Shown: piece by piece, positions 1-7,752 of the stretch
How positions within the stretch are numbered: position 1 is the first letter of the stretch
Layout of the letters: the number at the start of each line of letters is the position of its first letter
Assembly: GCA_039177895.1 (NCBI GenBank)
Contig: JBCDFO010000003.1
Span: 1-49,979 of the forward strand
DNA: 49,979 nucleotides
Direction of reading: 5' to 3'
From: JBCBEX01 sp039177895
GTDB taxonomy: Bacteria; Bacteroidota; Rhodothermia; Rhodothermales; Rubricoccaceae
Position numbers and translations under genes: made by a program
Notes under the pieces: generated by a model
Seen by the model: the letters and a program-made list of their open reading frames with translations, nothing else
What the model was told of the DNA's origin: nothing
The model's database searches: none

Positions 1-414
1 CCGCGCCACGAGCGGGATGTCGAGGTCGCGGCTCTCGCGGATCGGCTTGCCGTTGTCGAGCGACTCCAGCACGGCGAAGAGGCGCGCGTGCTTCTGGATC
101 GCCCGCGCGAGCGCGTAGAGGTGCCGCGCCCGCGTGTGTCCGTCCGTCTGGCTCCACGCCTTGAACGCCTTCCGCGCCGCCTCCACGGCTGCGTCTACAT
201 CGGCCCGGCCCGCCTCGGCCACATCAGCAAGAGCTTCACCTGTGGCGGGGTTTGTCACGGCGAACGTCGCACCCGACTGCGCCGCCTGCCAGCGGCCGCC
301 GATGAACAGGTCGAAGCGGCGGTCGTGAGCGTCCAGCCACGCCTCGGCAGCGGCGGGCGACTCGGGCGCGGGGCCGTAGGGTATCGTGGCAGTGAGATCA
401 GCGACAGAGGGCAT
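1..414 (-). CDS. Aldehyde dehydrogenase family protein, N-terminal part (cut by window edge)
   Basis: The reverse complement from the ATG at 412-414 reads MPSVADLTATIPYG and continues to the window edge without a stop. The visible 138 residues contain a segment like the N-terminus of NAD(P)-dependent aldehyde dehydrogenases: FDLFIGGRWQAA, then TNPATGEALADVAEAG, then DVDAAVEAARKAFKAW, then LESLDNGKPIRESRD. These match the family's first strand pair and cofactor-domain start. The catalytic Cys and Glu lie beyond the window, so the substrate cannot be named. The roughly 35-residue extension before the family core suggests an ALDH variant with a longer N-terminus. The gene is convergent with nothing visible; its upstream side faces a repeat element. 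Confidence 0.85.
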   Translation of the reverse strand, partial: MPSVADLTATIPYGPAPESPAAAEAWLDAHDRRFDLFIGGRWQAAQSGATFAVTNPATGEALADVAEAGRADVDAAVEAARKAFKAWSQTDGHTRARHLYALARAIQKHARLFAVLESLDNGKPIRESRDLDIPLVAR

Positions 415-480
415 GAGGGGAAGGGAGAAGTTCGAAAGGAGACGTCAGAAGTAGGCACTAGACGGCCTACTTCCACACGT

Positions 481-627
481 GTCATCCTGAGTGAATCAGC
501 CGTCGGCTACGGAATCGAAGGATCGCTGTCTGCCTCGGTGCCTCAGCCGAGGCTCGGAAGCTGACCCGCAGATCCTTTACTGGCGTGAACCTGCGGCTTG
601 ACTCGCTACGCTCGCTCAGGATGACAT
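481..627. repeat. Dispersed TCATCCTGA-type repeat element, copy 1
   Basis: The left end (481-491) reads GTCATCCTGAG and the right end (about 601-625) reads ACTCGCTACGCTCGCTCAGG followed by ATGAC, which is the same motif inverted. The copy is about 147 bp, is flanked by inverted TCATCCTGAGYGA ends, and lies between the aldehyde dehydrogenase and the next gene. The same ends recur at 4290-4437, and a short form is at 2364-2387. Such TCATCCTGAGCGAGCG-type elements are widely scattered in many bacterial genomes. No protein is encoded. The right arm supplies the stop codon of the neighbouring gene. Confidence 0.7.
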
Positions 628-1068
628 AGACTTGATGGCTGGGTTTGCTGGTTCTTGGCTAAGAGGTCGGCCCCATTCCCATTCGTCTTCGTGGCAGTAG
701 AAGGCAACCCACCAGCCTGCTGCGTCAATCAGGATGGCGTCATCGCGAGAGGGTGCCAAGAGGTTTAGCCACTCGCTCACGAGGAAGTCTGCGGACATCA
801 CAGCGACATCGTCTCGGCCATAAACAACGTACACCGAGTCCGATGAGTCGATGCGCTCACGCAACCATGCCGATGCCTCAGCTTCATGGCCGCGAGCGAC
901 GAAGCGCTCAATGGCGTCAATATGGTCTGGGTCGAGGCCGTACCGCTCATTGTTGTTAAAGTGGGAGGCGTACGCGTACATCTCCCTCGCCTCAGAGCTG
1001 GGTAGCCACTGAATCGCTAACGCGTAGTGAGCAAATTGGTGCTGACGCCAAGTGGATGCAGAAGACAT
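616..1068 (-). CDS. Hypothetical protein, 150 aa
   Basis: No family is recognised. The chosen start (ATG at 1066-1068, MSSASTWRQHQF) leaves 13 bp after the upstream Uma2-like gene. A longer in-frame start at 1134 would overlap that gene by about 50 bp and adds a low-quality N-terminus. The protein is acidic and rich in Trp and Tyr (for example WWVAFYCHEDEWEWG), has no signal peptide or membrane segment, and looks soluble and globular. Its last residues (SMSS) and its TGA stop (616-618) fall inside the right arm of the dispersed repeat, so the natural C-terminus may have been changed when the repeat inserted. It is probably co-transcribed with the Uma2-like gene. Confidence 0.6.
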   Translation of the reverse strand: MSSASTWRQHQFAHYALAIQWLPSSEAREMYAYASHFNNNERYGLDPDHIDAIERFVARGHEAEASAWLRERIDSSDSVYVVYGRDDVAVMSADFLVSEWLNLLAPSRDDAILIDAAGWWVAFYCHEDEWEWGRPLSQEPANPAIKSMSS

Positions 1069-1081
1069 CGAGACAAGGTGT

Positions 1082-1663
1082 TCAGGCACGGACGAAGAGA
1101 TCAGCGACGGGCAAAGCAAGACCGTCAAGTGCACCGCGTCCGTGCAGCGTATCGGCGGCAGCCCAGGTCTCAGTCGAGCCGTCGGAGAAGTGCGTGGCGA
1201 TGGTGCGGCGTTGCGGGCGGACGATCCAGACTTGTTCAGCTCCAGCAGCGAGGTATTCGCGGGTCTTGGTCGTCATCTCCTCGGCGGGGTTTCCGGGCGA
1301 CACGACTTCGATCACTACCTCAGGCACCACATCGAGGAAGCCGCTCGCGGTGTCGACCTGGGCTAGGCGGCCGCGTGAGATCACTGCGACATCCATCTCG
1401 CGCACCGTGTCGGGGTCGCGCTCGGTGTAGACGCCGACCTCGCCCGAGAGCACGCGCAGCCCGCCGCGCTCGGTGGCGAAGGCTTGCAGCCGTGCAACGA
1501 GCGCGGAGGCGACGAGGCCGTGGAACCATCCGGTTGGGCTCATGGGCACGACGGTTCCACGGACCAACTCATACGGCCCGATGTCTTTGAGAAACGCGAG
1601 CGCCTCGCCGGGAAACGGCGTCGGGAGGACGGTCGCAGCGCGCTGGGCGGTGACGGCTTCCAT
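1082..1663 (-). CDS. Uma2 family (DUF820) restriction-endonuclease-fold protein
   Basis: At 193 residues this is the usual Uma2 length. Family hallmarks in order are YELVRGTVVPMSPTG near residue 30, HGLVASALVARL, EVGVYTERDPDTVREMDVAVIS (the acidic D of the PD-like motif), PEVVIEVVSPGNP (the ExxxE/VxS strand that carries the second acidic position), then TKTREYLAAGAEQVWIVRPQ. Uma2 proteins have a PD-(D/E)xK-like fold. They are very common in cyanobacteria, Chloroflexi and Rhodothermota, and their cellular role is not settled. The gene lies 17 bp after the SanA-like gene on the same strand, so the two are probably co-transcribed. Confidence 0.85.
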   Translation of the reverse strand: MEAVTAQRAATVLPTPFPGEALAFLKDIGPYELVRGTVVPMSPTGWFHGLVASALVARLQAFATERGGLRVLSGEVGVYTERDPDTVREMDVAVISRGRLAQVDTASGFLDVVPEVVIEVVSPGNPAEEMTTKTREYLAAGAEQVWIVRPQRRTIATHFSDGSTETWAAADTLHGRGALDGLALPVADLFVRA

Positions 1664-1680
1664 GGGGCAACGGGCATGAG

Positions 1681-2355
1681 CTAGGACAGCGCGATCTCGA
1701 CGGGCTCGCCGAGGAACTTCGGGTCGGTGCGGAGGACGTAGACGTCGAGGACGGCCTTGACGCGGGCGAGGTATTCGCGGAGGTAGGTCTTCGCCCCGGC
1801 GGCGGCGCTCACGTCATCGGCGCAGTAGGCGACGGCATCGAGGCCATGGGCCTCAGCGAGGAAGACGGCGCGCTCGGCGTGGAAGCGCTGGCTCACCACC
1901 ACGAAGCCGTCCTGTCCGAACACCTCGTGAGCACGAACGACTGAGTCAAGGGTGCGGAAGCCCGCGTAGTCCTCCGTGATGGCTTCTGCCGGGACGCCGA
2001 GCGCGATGAGGTCGTCCCGCATCGCGGTGGGCTCGTCGTAGTACTTCGTCGAGTTGTCGCCGCTCACGAGGAGGTGCTGCACGGTGCCATCGTGGTAGAG
2101 GTCGGCGGCGGCCTGCATCCGCGCGGTGTAGAAGCGGTTCGGTCGTCCCTCGACGGTCCGCGCCGTCCCGAGCACGAGCGCCACGGGTCGTTCGGGCACC
2201 GCCTCGGCACGTTCGAAGACAGCCCCCACAGCGCGCTGCTCCACGAGCGCGTGCGACCCTAGCACGAGAAGCGCGACAGCGAGCGGCCCCGCCCAAAGCA
2301 GGTGCCGCCACGTTCTCGAAGCTACAAAGCTGCGCAGGCCGGACATCATGCCCAA
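1681..2355 (-). CDS. SanA/YdcF family (DUF218) membrane-anchored protein
   Basis: The 224-residue protein has an N-terminal membrane anchor (residues about 17-38, HLLWAGPLAVALLVLGSHAL). The DUF218 core follows: VALVLGTARTVEGRPN, then LYHDGTVQHLLVSGDN, EPTAMRDDLIALGVP, ITEDYAGFRTLDSVVRA, and VVVSQRFHAERAVFLA. These match SanA, the E. coli envelope-barrier protein linked to vancomycin exclusion. The enzymatic activity of the family is uncertain. The domain is expected on the periplasmic side. It lies downstream of deoC on the same strand. A second Met nearby (MMSG) makes the exact start uncertain by two codons. Confidence 0.85.
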   Translation of the reverse strand: MGMMSGLRSFVASRTWRHLLWAGPLAVALLVLGSHALVEQRAVGAVFERAEAVPERPVALVLGTARTVEGRPNRFYTARMQAAADLYHDGTVQHLLVSGDNSTKYYDEPTAMRDDLIALGVPAEAITEDYAGFRTLDSVVRAHEVFGQDGFVVVSQRFHAERAVFLAEAHGLDAVAYCADDVSAAAGAKTYLREYLARVKAVLDVYVLRTDPKFLGEPVEIALS

Positions 2356-2363
2356 AAGAGGAG

Positions 2364-2387
2364 ATCCTGAATCAAGTTCAGGATGAC
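2364..2387. repeat. Short form of the TCATCCTGA repeat
   Basis: The segment reads ATCCTGAATCAAGTTCAGG and then ATGAC. TCCTGAA and TTCAGGA form a 7-bp hairpin with a 5-base loop, ending in the same ATGACA terminus as the two longer copies. It sits in the 110-bp gap between deoC and the SanA-like gene. It could also act as a weak RNA hairpin between the two genes. Confidence 0.55.
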
Positions 2388-2465
2388 AAAAATAGAGTTT
2401 CGAAGCAGGGCGGTGGGTTCAGCGAGGTCTCTCGCACACCCATACCCTCAAACTCCCACACCCCC

Positions 2466-3479
2466 TCACCCCATCGGCTGGTGGTGGCGGGCGGCGTAGC
2501 GGCCGGTGACGTGGTGCGAGAGTTGGCGCTCGACGTCCGCGAGGAGACTGGACGCGCCGAAACGGAAATAGCCGGGCGTGAGCCAGAGGTCGCCGAGTTC
2601 CTCCTTCATGAGGCTTAGCCAGACGAGCGATTCCTTGGCCTTGCGGATGCCGCCGGCGGGCTTGTAGCCAGCGCGGTGGCCTGAGCGCGCCTCGTACTCC
2701 CGGATCATGCGCGTCATCACGAGGCCGACGGGCAGCGTGGCGTTGACCGCCTCCTTGCCGGTGGAGGTCTTGATGAAGTCGCTCCCGGCCATGAGCGCGA
2801 CCTTGCTAGCGCGGGCGACGTTCCAGAGCGGCCCAAGGTCCCCTGTGCCTAGGATGGTCTTGAGCGAGGCGGTGCCGCAGGCGTCCTTCATGGCAGCGAT
2901 CTCGTCGTAGAGGCGGTGCCAGTCGGCGGTGTAGACGAGGCCGCGCGTGATGACCACGTCGATCTCGTCGGCCCCGGCCTCGACGGACGCCTTGATCTCG
3001 GCGAGGCGGAGCGCGAGCGGGCTCTGGCCGTGCGGGAAGCCCGTCGAGACGGCCGCCACAGGGATGCCCGAGCCGTCGAGGGCGCGCTTGGCGGTTTCGA
3101 CGTGCGCGTGGTAGACGCAGACGGCGCCGGTCGTCAGGCCAAGGTCGGCGACGCCGAGCGCCTCCAGAATGTCGGGGCGGACGGGCTGGCGGGCCTTGGC
3201 ACAGAGGCGGCGCACGCGCGCCGGGGAGTCATCGCCCGCGAGCGTGGTGAGGTCCATGCACGCGATGGCGCGGAGAAGCCACGCGGCCTGCCACTCTTTC
3301 TTGACGCTGCGCCGCGTGCCGAGCGTGGCGGCCCGGCGGCGCGTCGCAGGCGGGTTCACCCGCGTCTCCTCGACCCACCCGAGGTCGAGTGGGATACCGG
3401 GATTGCGTGCGTGGTCGTCAGCGTGAGCCGGGGCCGTGTCAGCGTGCCCGTTGGTGAGGGTCTCCATCGTCGTCCGCAT
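2466..3479 (-). CDS. deoC: Deoxyribose-phosphate aldolase
   Basis: This class I aldolase cleaves 2-deoxyribose 5-phosphate to glyceraldehyde 3-phosphate and acetaldehyde in deoxynucleoside catabolism. The sequence shows CMDLTTLAGDDSP (substrate site), VYHAHVETAKRAL, VSTGFPHGQ, GADEIDVVI, DFIKTSTGK with the Schiff-base Lys, and GYKPAGGIRKAKE with the second active-site Lys. The open frame continues far upstream into the pdxH region. The start was placed at the ATG at 3477-3479 (MRTTMETLTNG) because the family begins just before this region and the upstream part reads as shadow sequence. Another ATG four codons later is equally possible. The N-terminal extension of about 60 residues before the core is typical of the longer DeoC group. 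No Shine-Dalgarno is visible. Confidence 0.9.
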   Translation of the reverse strand: MRTTMETLTNGHADTAPAHADDHARNPGIPLDLGWVEETRVNPPATRRRAATLGTRRSVKKEWQAAWLLRAIACMDLTTLAGDDSPARVRRLCAKARQPVRPDILEALGVADLGLTTGAVCVYHAHVETAKRALDGSGIPVAAVSTGFPHGQSPLALRLAEIKASVEAGADEIDVVITRGLVYTADWHRLYDEIAAMKDACGTASLKTILGTGDLGPLWNVARASKVALMAGSDFIKTSTGKEAVNATLPVGLVMTRMIREYEARSGHRAGYKPAGGIRKAKESLVWLSLMKEELGDLWLTPGYFRFGASSLLADVERQLSHHVTGRYAARHHQPMG

Positions 3480-3655
3480 CGTGAGAAAAGCCGTGAAACA
3501 AGGTACGCGGTCCCTCGCCGGAGGCTCCGAGAGGTTCCAAACCAGCGTGTGTCGCGACCATCCTCGATACGATCGTGCACGCCTGAACGGGCGCTGCGCC
3601 CGCGAGCGGGCAGACGCTGAAATACTGACGTACTGAATCACCGATCCACTGGCGC

Positions 3656-4240
3656 TTAGGGTTCCAGCAGCGTGCGCGTCCAGACGGTGTCGTCGAGGTC
3701 GTAGCGGGTGCGGTGGTGGAGCCGTCGTGCTCCTGCCTGCCAAAACTCGATCCGCTCGGGTACGACGCGGTAGGTGCGCCAGTGCGGAGGCCGCGCCACC
3801 GGCTCGACATCGGCGAAGCGGTCGTCGTGCTCGGCCATGCGGTCTTCGAGGCCAGCGCGGTCGTCCAGCGGGGCGCTCTGCACCGACGCCCACGCGGTGA
3901 TGCGGCTGCGGCGCGGGCGCTCGGCGAAGTAGGCGTCAGCCTCGGCCTCCGTGCCAGGGTCCACGGTGCCCTGGATGCGCACCTGCCGTTCGAGCGGCTC
4001 CCAATAGAACATCATCGCGGCGTGCGGGCGTGCGGCGAGGTGCTGCGCCTTGGGCGAGCGGGCATCGGTCATGAACGCGAAGCCGCGCGTGTCGAAGGCA
4101 TGGCACAGCACGATGCGGGCGTCGGGCATCCCCTCAGCGTCGACGGTAGCGAGCGTCATCGCGTGCGGGTAGCGGATCGCGGCGTGCGCCTCGGCGTCGG
4201 CAAACCAGTCGGCGAAGAGGGTGAAGGGGTCGGTCGGCAT
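3656..4240 (-). CDS. pdxH: Pyridoxine/pyridoxamine 5'-phosphate oxidase
   Basis: This FMN enzyme oxidises pyridoxine or pyridoxamine 5'-phosphate to pyridoxal 5'-phosphate. The 194-residue protein shows AMTLATVDAEGMPDARIVL, GFAFMTDARSPKAQHLA (FMN binding), AAMMFYWEPLERQVRIQG, RSRITAWASVQSAPL, PPHWRTYRVVPERIEFWQ, and a C-terminal RRLHHRTRYD matching the conserved RLHDR signature. The start MPTDPFTLFADWF at 4238-4240 fits the family length. The longer open frame runs into a dispersed repeat and was not used. The gap to deoC (176 bp) shows nothing clear. Confidence 0.93.
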   Translation of the reverse strand: MPTDPFTLFADWFADAEAHAAIRYPHAMTLATVDAEGMPDARIVLCHAFDTRGFAFMTDARSPKAQHLAARPHAAMMFYWEPLERQVRIQGTVDPGTEAEADAYFAERPRRSRITAWASVQSAPLDDRAGLEDRMAEHDDRFADVEPVARPPHWRTYRVVPERIEFWQAGARRLHHRTRYDLDDTVWTRTLLEP

Positions 4241-4289
4241 GAGACAGGAGCACCGTAATCGGGGCTCAAGGCTATACAATTCCACTCTT

Positions 4290-4437
4290 GTCATCCTGAG
4301 CGGAATTCGCGCGGCGGATGAAGTCGAAGAGCTTGCCCTCGCGAAGGCGGGGGATCTGTGGGCCAGCATCCAGGCGGTGCACCGAGCACGCAGTTAGACG
4401 AAGACCCTTCGACTCGCTATGCTCGCTCAGGGTGACA
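4290..4437. repeat. Dispersed TCATCCTGA-type repeat element, copy 2
   Basis: The left end GTCATCCTGAGCGG (4290-4303) and the right end CGACTCGCTATGCTCGCTCA followed by GGGTGACA (about 4410-4437) are inverted relative to each other and match the ends of copy 1 at 481-627. The element fills most of the 338-bp gap between the divergent pdxH and ribE genes. The rest of that gap (4438-4578) has no recognisable gene or promoter. Confidence 0.7.
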
Positions 4438-4578
4438 AGAAGATTGAGGGGCACCCAAGAGAACGCTCTAGCCATGGACAAGAGCGCATGAGGGTGAAGC
4501 AGAAGGTCGGGCTTGCGAACCACGCCCGGGGCGAGGCGTTGAGCACCGCCGTTTCTTCGTCTTCCGATTCCCCGATTC

Positions 4579-5202
4579 ATGTTCACAGGCATCATCGAAG
4601 CCGTCGGCCGCGTGGCCCGTATCGAGCCCCTGGAAGGCGGACGGCGGTTCACCTTCAAGGCCCCGTTCGCATCCGAACTCAAAATCGACCAGAGCATCGC
4701 CGTCAACGGCGCGTGTCTCACGGCCGTGGTGGTCACCGACGCGACATTCGAGGTCGTCGCCGTGGAGGAGACGCTGGCGAAGACGAGCCTGGGCGATCTC
4801 GCGGAGGGCGATCCGGTCAACCTCGAACGTGCCATGCGCGCCGACGCCCGCCTCGACGGCCACTTCGTGCTAGGCCACGTCGACGCCACCGGCACTGTCC
4901 GCTCTATCGAAACGCTCGCCGACTCGTGGATGGTGACGATTGCGTTCGACCGGCAATTCGCGCCGTATCTCATCCCGGTCGGCTCGGTCGCGCTCGACGG
5001 CATCTCACTGACGGTTGCCCGCTTGGCTACCATCGAACAGGGGGGCGACCACCTCACCGTCGCCATCATCCCCTACACGTGGGAGCACACGACGATGTAC
5101 GCCTGGCAGCCCGGCCGCCGCGTCAACCTCGAGTTCGACGTGCTCGGGAAGTACGTCGTCCGCGCGCTGGAACTGCGGGACGCCGCCCCCGCAGGCTCGT
5201 GA
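4579..5202 (+). CDS. ribE: Riboflavin synthase, alpha chain
   Basis: The enzyme dismutates two 6,7-dimethyl-8-ribityllumazine molecules to riboflavin. The 207-residue chain starts with the diagnostic MFTGIIEAVG and has two lumazine-binding repeats. The first, residues about 1-97, has VNGACLTAVVV and DLAEGDPVNLERAM. The second starts at about 98 with ARLDGHFVLGHVDATG, and has SVALDGISLTVA followed by PYTWEHTTMYAWQPGRRVNL. The end overlaps the GTG start of coaE by 4 bases, so the two are translationally coupled. ribD lies 4 kb away on the other strand, so the riboflavin genes are not one operon here. Confidence 0.95.
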   Translation: MFTGIIEAVGRVARIEPLEGGRRFTFKAPFASELKIDQSIAVNGACLTAVVVTDATFEVVAVEETLAKTSLGDLAEGDPVNLERAMRADARLDGHFVLGHVDATGTVRSIETLADSWMVTIAFDRQFAPYLIPVGSVALDGISLTVARLATIEQGGDHLTVAIIPYTWEHTTMYAWQPGRRVNLEFDVLGKYVVRALELRDAAPAGS

Positions 5203-5798
5203 AGACGCTCGGCATCACCGGCGGGATCGGCAGCGGCAAGTCGGCCGCCGTGGCCATGCTGGACGCGCTGCCTGGCGTACGCACACTCCGCGCCGACGAC
5301 CTCGCGAAGCGGCTCATGCACGAGGATGCCGCCCTCCGCGCGGCCCTTGTCTCCGAGTTCGGCCCGCAGACCTACGACGCCGGGGGCCGTCTCGACCGTG
5401 CGTGGCTTGCCAGCCAGGTCTTCGGCGACCCTGACCGCCTCGCTCGGCTCAACGCACTCGTCCACCCGCGCGTCCGTGACGGCTTCCTCGCCGCGAAGAC
5501 CCAGGCCGAGGCCGAGGGGGTCCGGCTGCTCGTCTACGAGGCCGCGCTGATCTACGAGACGAACGCCGAACGCCACCTCGACGCCGTAGCCGTCGTGGAC
5601 GCGCCCGTCGAGACGCGTATCGCCCGCGTGATGGCGCGTGACGACGTATCGCGCGCACAAGTCGAGGCGCGGATGCAGCACCAACTCGATCCCGCCACGC
5701 TGCGCGAGCGCGCGGACCACGTCCTCGACAACAGCGGCGATCTCGCTCACCTCCGGGCGCAGGTCGAGGTGCTTTACAACGGGCTTCTCGAAATCTGA
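5199..5798 (+). CDS. coaE: Dephospho-CoA kinase
   Basis: The enzyme phosphorylates the 3' hydroxyl of dephospho-CoA in the last step of CoA synthesis. The 199-residue protein begins VKTLGITGGIGSGKS (P-loop at residues 8-15), has RADDLAKRLM (the D of the CoA/ATP lid region), then LARLNALVHPRVRDGF, VYEAALIYET and a C-terminal ADHVLDNSGDLAHLRAQV. The start is the GTG at 5199, which overlaps the ribE stop as GTGA. The open frame extends upstream through ribE in a shadow frame, which was not used. Confidence 0.95.
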   Translation: MKTLGITGGIGSGKSAAVAMLDALPGVRTLRADDLAKRLMHEDAALRAALVSEFGPQTYDAGGRLDRAWLASQVFGDPDRLARLNALVHPRVRDGFLAAKTQAEAEGVRLLVYEAALIYETNAERHLDAVAVVDAPVETRIARVMARDDVSRAQVEARMQHQLDPATLRERADHVLDNSGDLAHLRAQVEVLYNGLLEI

Positions 5799-5803
5799 GC
5801 CCA

Positions 5804-6538
5804 CTACTCGGTCAGCACGAAGTCGACGTGGATGTGGTCGTCGTGGCGCACCCAGGATGGGTTGCGGGAGAATCGCATCAGGCGACGTAGCCCGGGGTCG
5901 ACAGCGAAGAGCCCGGCTTGCAGGTCCGGCGCGAAGATGACGCGCCCGATGCGGACGCCGTGCGCCGGGCCGACCGCGTGGAGCGCGCGGAGGTGCGCCG
6001 CCAGCGCAGGGTAGTCGATGCACATCGATTCGTCCGGGGTGCAGCCGTCTGTCTCGAACGCCATGTCGTAGCCGAAGCGCAGCCACGGCCACGTCGGGAG
6101 CGGGACGGAGCGGCCGTCGCGGTTCACCACGGGCGTCATGTAGTCCACCGAGACGCCGCTCCGGTGGGTGCGGTGCGGACGAAAGCGTCCGCCGCGTGGC
6201 CAGCCCGTCTCACCGTAGACGTAGACCGTCTCCGGACGCGTCGCCGCGAGCGTGTCGTAGGCAGCGAGCGTCGCGTCACGGACGGCGTCGTGCACGGCGG
6301 TGCGGCCGAGCAGCGAGCCGAGGCGCGAGTACGTCCGGAAGTTGGGTCCCGACGACGGCAGCCGCTTGCCGTGCTCTAGCCGCCCGTCCTGCGGCGTCCC
6401 GATGCTCACGCTCGGCGCGTCCGACTCCACGAGCCGCAGCGCATCGTTGCCGACCCACACCACGAGCGTCGCCACCGCGAGCAGCATGAGGAGGCGTCGT
6501 CCCCACCGCGCGAGACAGCCGGGGCGCTTGTCGCTCAT
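5804..6538 (-). CDS. MepA-like penicillin-insensitive murein endopeptidase
   Basis: The 244-residue protein starts at ATG 6536-6538 (MSDKRPGCLARWG) and has one N-terminal membrane segment (LLMLLAVATLVVWVG). It then shows the MepA/M74-type layout: KRLPSSGPNFRTYS, YGETGWPRGG, a HRSGVSVDYM metal-binding motif (HxxGxxxD), IFAPDLQAGL, and a C-terminal HDDHIHVDF with the second zinc His pair. The family hydrolyses D-alanyl-meso-diaminopimelyl cross-links in peptidoglycan. The protein is likely anchored to the inner membrane and acts in the periplasm. Its start overlaps the preceding gene's stop by 4 bases. A much longer open frame runs through the upstream genes but is a high-GC artefact. Confidence 0.8.
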   Translation of the reverse strand: MSDKRPGCLARWGRRLLMLLAVATLVVWVGNDALRLVESDAPSVSIGTPQDGRLEHGKRLPSSGPNFRTYSRLGSLLGRTAVHDAVRDATLAAYDTLAATRPETVYVYGETGWPRGGRFRPHRTHRSGVSVDYMTPVVNRDGRSVPLPTWPWLRFGYDMAFETDGCTPDESMCIDYPALAAHLRALHAVGPAHGVRIGRVIFAPDLQAGLFAVDPGLRRLMRFSRNPSWVRHDDHIHVDFVLTE

Positions 6539-7707
6539 GCGCCGCGCGCGTCGACCGTCCATTCGGCGACGACCTCCTCGCCGTCCTTGCCGGTGCGCTC
6601 GACGACGTAGAGGCGGTCCTGCGTCGCTACCGCCACGCAGGCGTGGTTGGGCACGATGCGGACCGTGTCGCCCACGTCGAACGTCGTCGCGCCGGGGACG
6701 CGCACCCAGCCGTGCTCCTCGCTCAGCCGCGTGATGCGCGCGTGCGGAAGCAGCTTCATCGTGTGCGGGCTGTGGAGGAGTTGGCCGTAGTCGCGAACAC
6801 TCCAGCCGAGGTCGGTGGTCAGGATTTTCTTGCCCGCGTCGAGGTAGGCCACCTCGCCGCCGGTGGGCGTGCGGTGCTGCGCGATCACGGTGGCGCGGAC
6901 GGTGAGCGCGCAGCGGTCGAGCGTCGTTGTGCCGAGCGCGACCTGCTGGCCGTCGTAGAAGACGTAGTTGCCCGGTCGTACCTCGGTAATAGAAAAGTGC
7001 CGAGCGGTGGCGTTCTCGAAGGCGCTCAGCGTGGGCGTCGAGCCCAGGGAAATAGTAGCGTCGCGGGGCAGCAGGTCGGCGTCGCCGAGTACGTCGGCGA
7101 ACGCGAGCAGCCGGTTGCGTTCCTCGGTGGCATAGCGGCGCAGTGCGTTCTGCTTGGTCTCGCCCTCGTTCGGCCCGCCGTAGACCTGCCCTCCGTGCGT
7201 GAGCAGCCCGGTCAGCCTTACCGACGAGAGCCCGATGAGGTCGCGCACGAAGGCCGGCGCGTCGAGGTCGTTCCAGCGCACGCCCGTCCGCCCGTGCCCG
7301 GTGTCGACTTCCAGCAACACGTCGGCGGTCTGGTCCTGCTCGGCAAAGAAGGCGTCGGCCTGGCGGGCCCCGGCGAGCGTGTCCACGCAGAACGTCACGC
7401 GCGTCTTGCCTGCGATCAGTCTCGCCACCCGCGCAAGGTTGTCGCGCCCGACGAGCGGCTTCGCGATGCAGAGGTCCTCGAAGCCGAAGCGCGCGAACAC
7501 CTCCGCCTCGCCGACGGTAGCGACGGTCAGCCCGACGGCCCCGCGCTCCCGCTGCCGCAGCGCGATCTCGACCGACTTGTGCGTCTTGACGTGCGGTCGC
7601 AGCGCCACGCCGTTCTCGTCGGCGCGCGCCTGCATCGCGTCGAGGTTGGCGTCGAGGCGGGCGCGGTCCACGAGGAGGACGGGCGAGGGGAGATCGGTAA
7701 GGAGCAT
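6535..7707 (-). CDS. D-threonine aldolase / DSD1-type PLP enzyme
   Basis: The 390-residue protein has an alanine-racemase-like N-terminal barrel: TPSPVLLVD-type start (LPSPVLLVDRARLDANL), the PLP-lysine segment RPHVKTHKSVEIA (residues about 38-50), VATVGEAEVFA, VLLEVDTGHGRTGV, GLLTHGGQVYG, and SLGSTPTLS. The C-terminal beta domain follows with EVRPGNYVFYDG, DLGWSV and the metal-binding NHACVAVA. This is the D-threonine aldolase / D-serine dehydratase (DSD1) fold family, which acts on D-hydroxyamino acids. The exact substrate is not determined by the motifs. It overlaps the mepA-like gene, so the pair is co-transcribed. Confidence 0.87.
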   Translation of the reverse strand: MLLTDLPSPVLLVDRARLDANLDAMQARADENGVALRPHVKTHKSVEIALRQRERGAVGLTVATVGEAEVFARFGFEDLCIAKPLVGRDNLARVARLIAGKTRVTFCVDTLAGARQADAFFAEQDQTADVLLEVDTGHGRTGVRWNDLDAPAFVRDLIGLSSVRLTGLLTHGGQVYGGPNEGETKQNALRRYATEERNRLLAFADVLGDADLLPRDATISLGSTPTLSAFENATARHFSITEVRPGNYVFYDGQQVALGTTTLDRCALTVRATVIAQHRTPTGGEVAYLDAGKKILTTDLGWSVRDYGQLLHSPHTMKLLPHARITRLSEEHGWVRVPGATTFDVGDTVRIVPNHACVAVATQDRLYVVERTGKDGEEVVAEWTVDARGA

Positions 7708-7752
7708 CGAGGAACCGCTGAGAGAGGGAGGAGAGAAGGGAGGACGTCGGGG

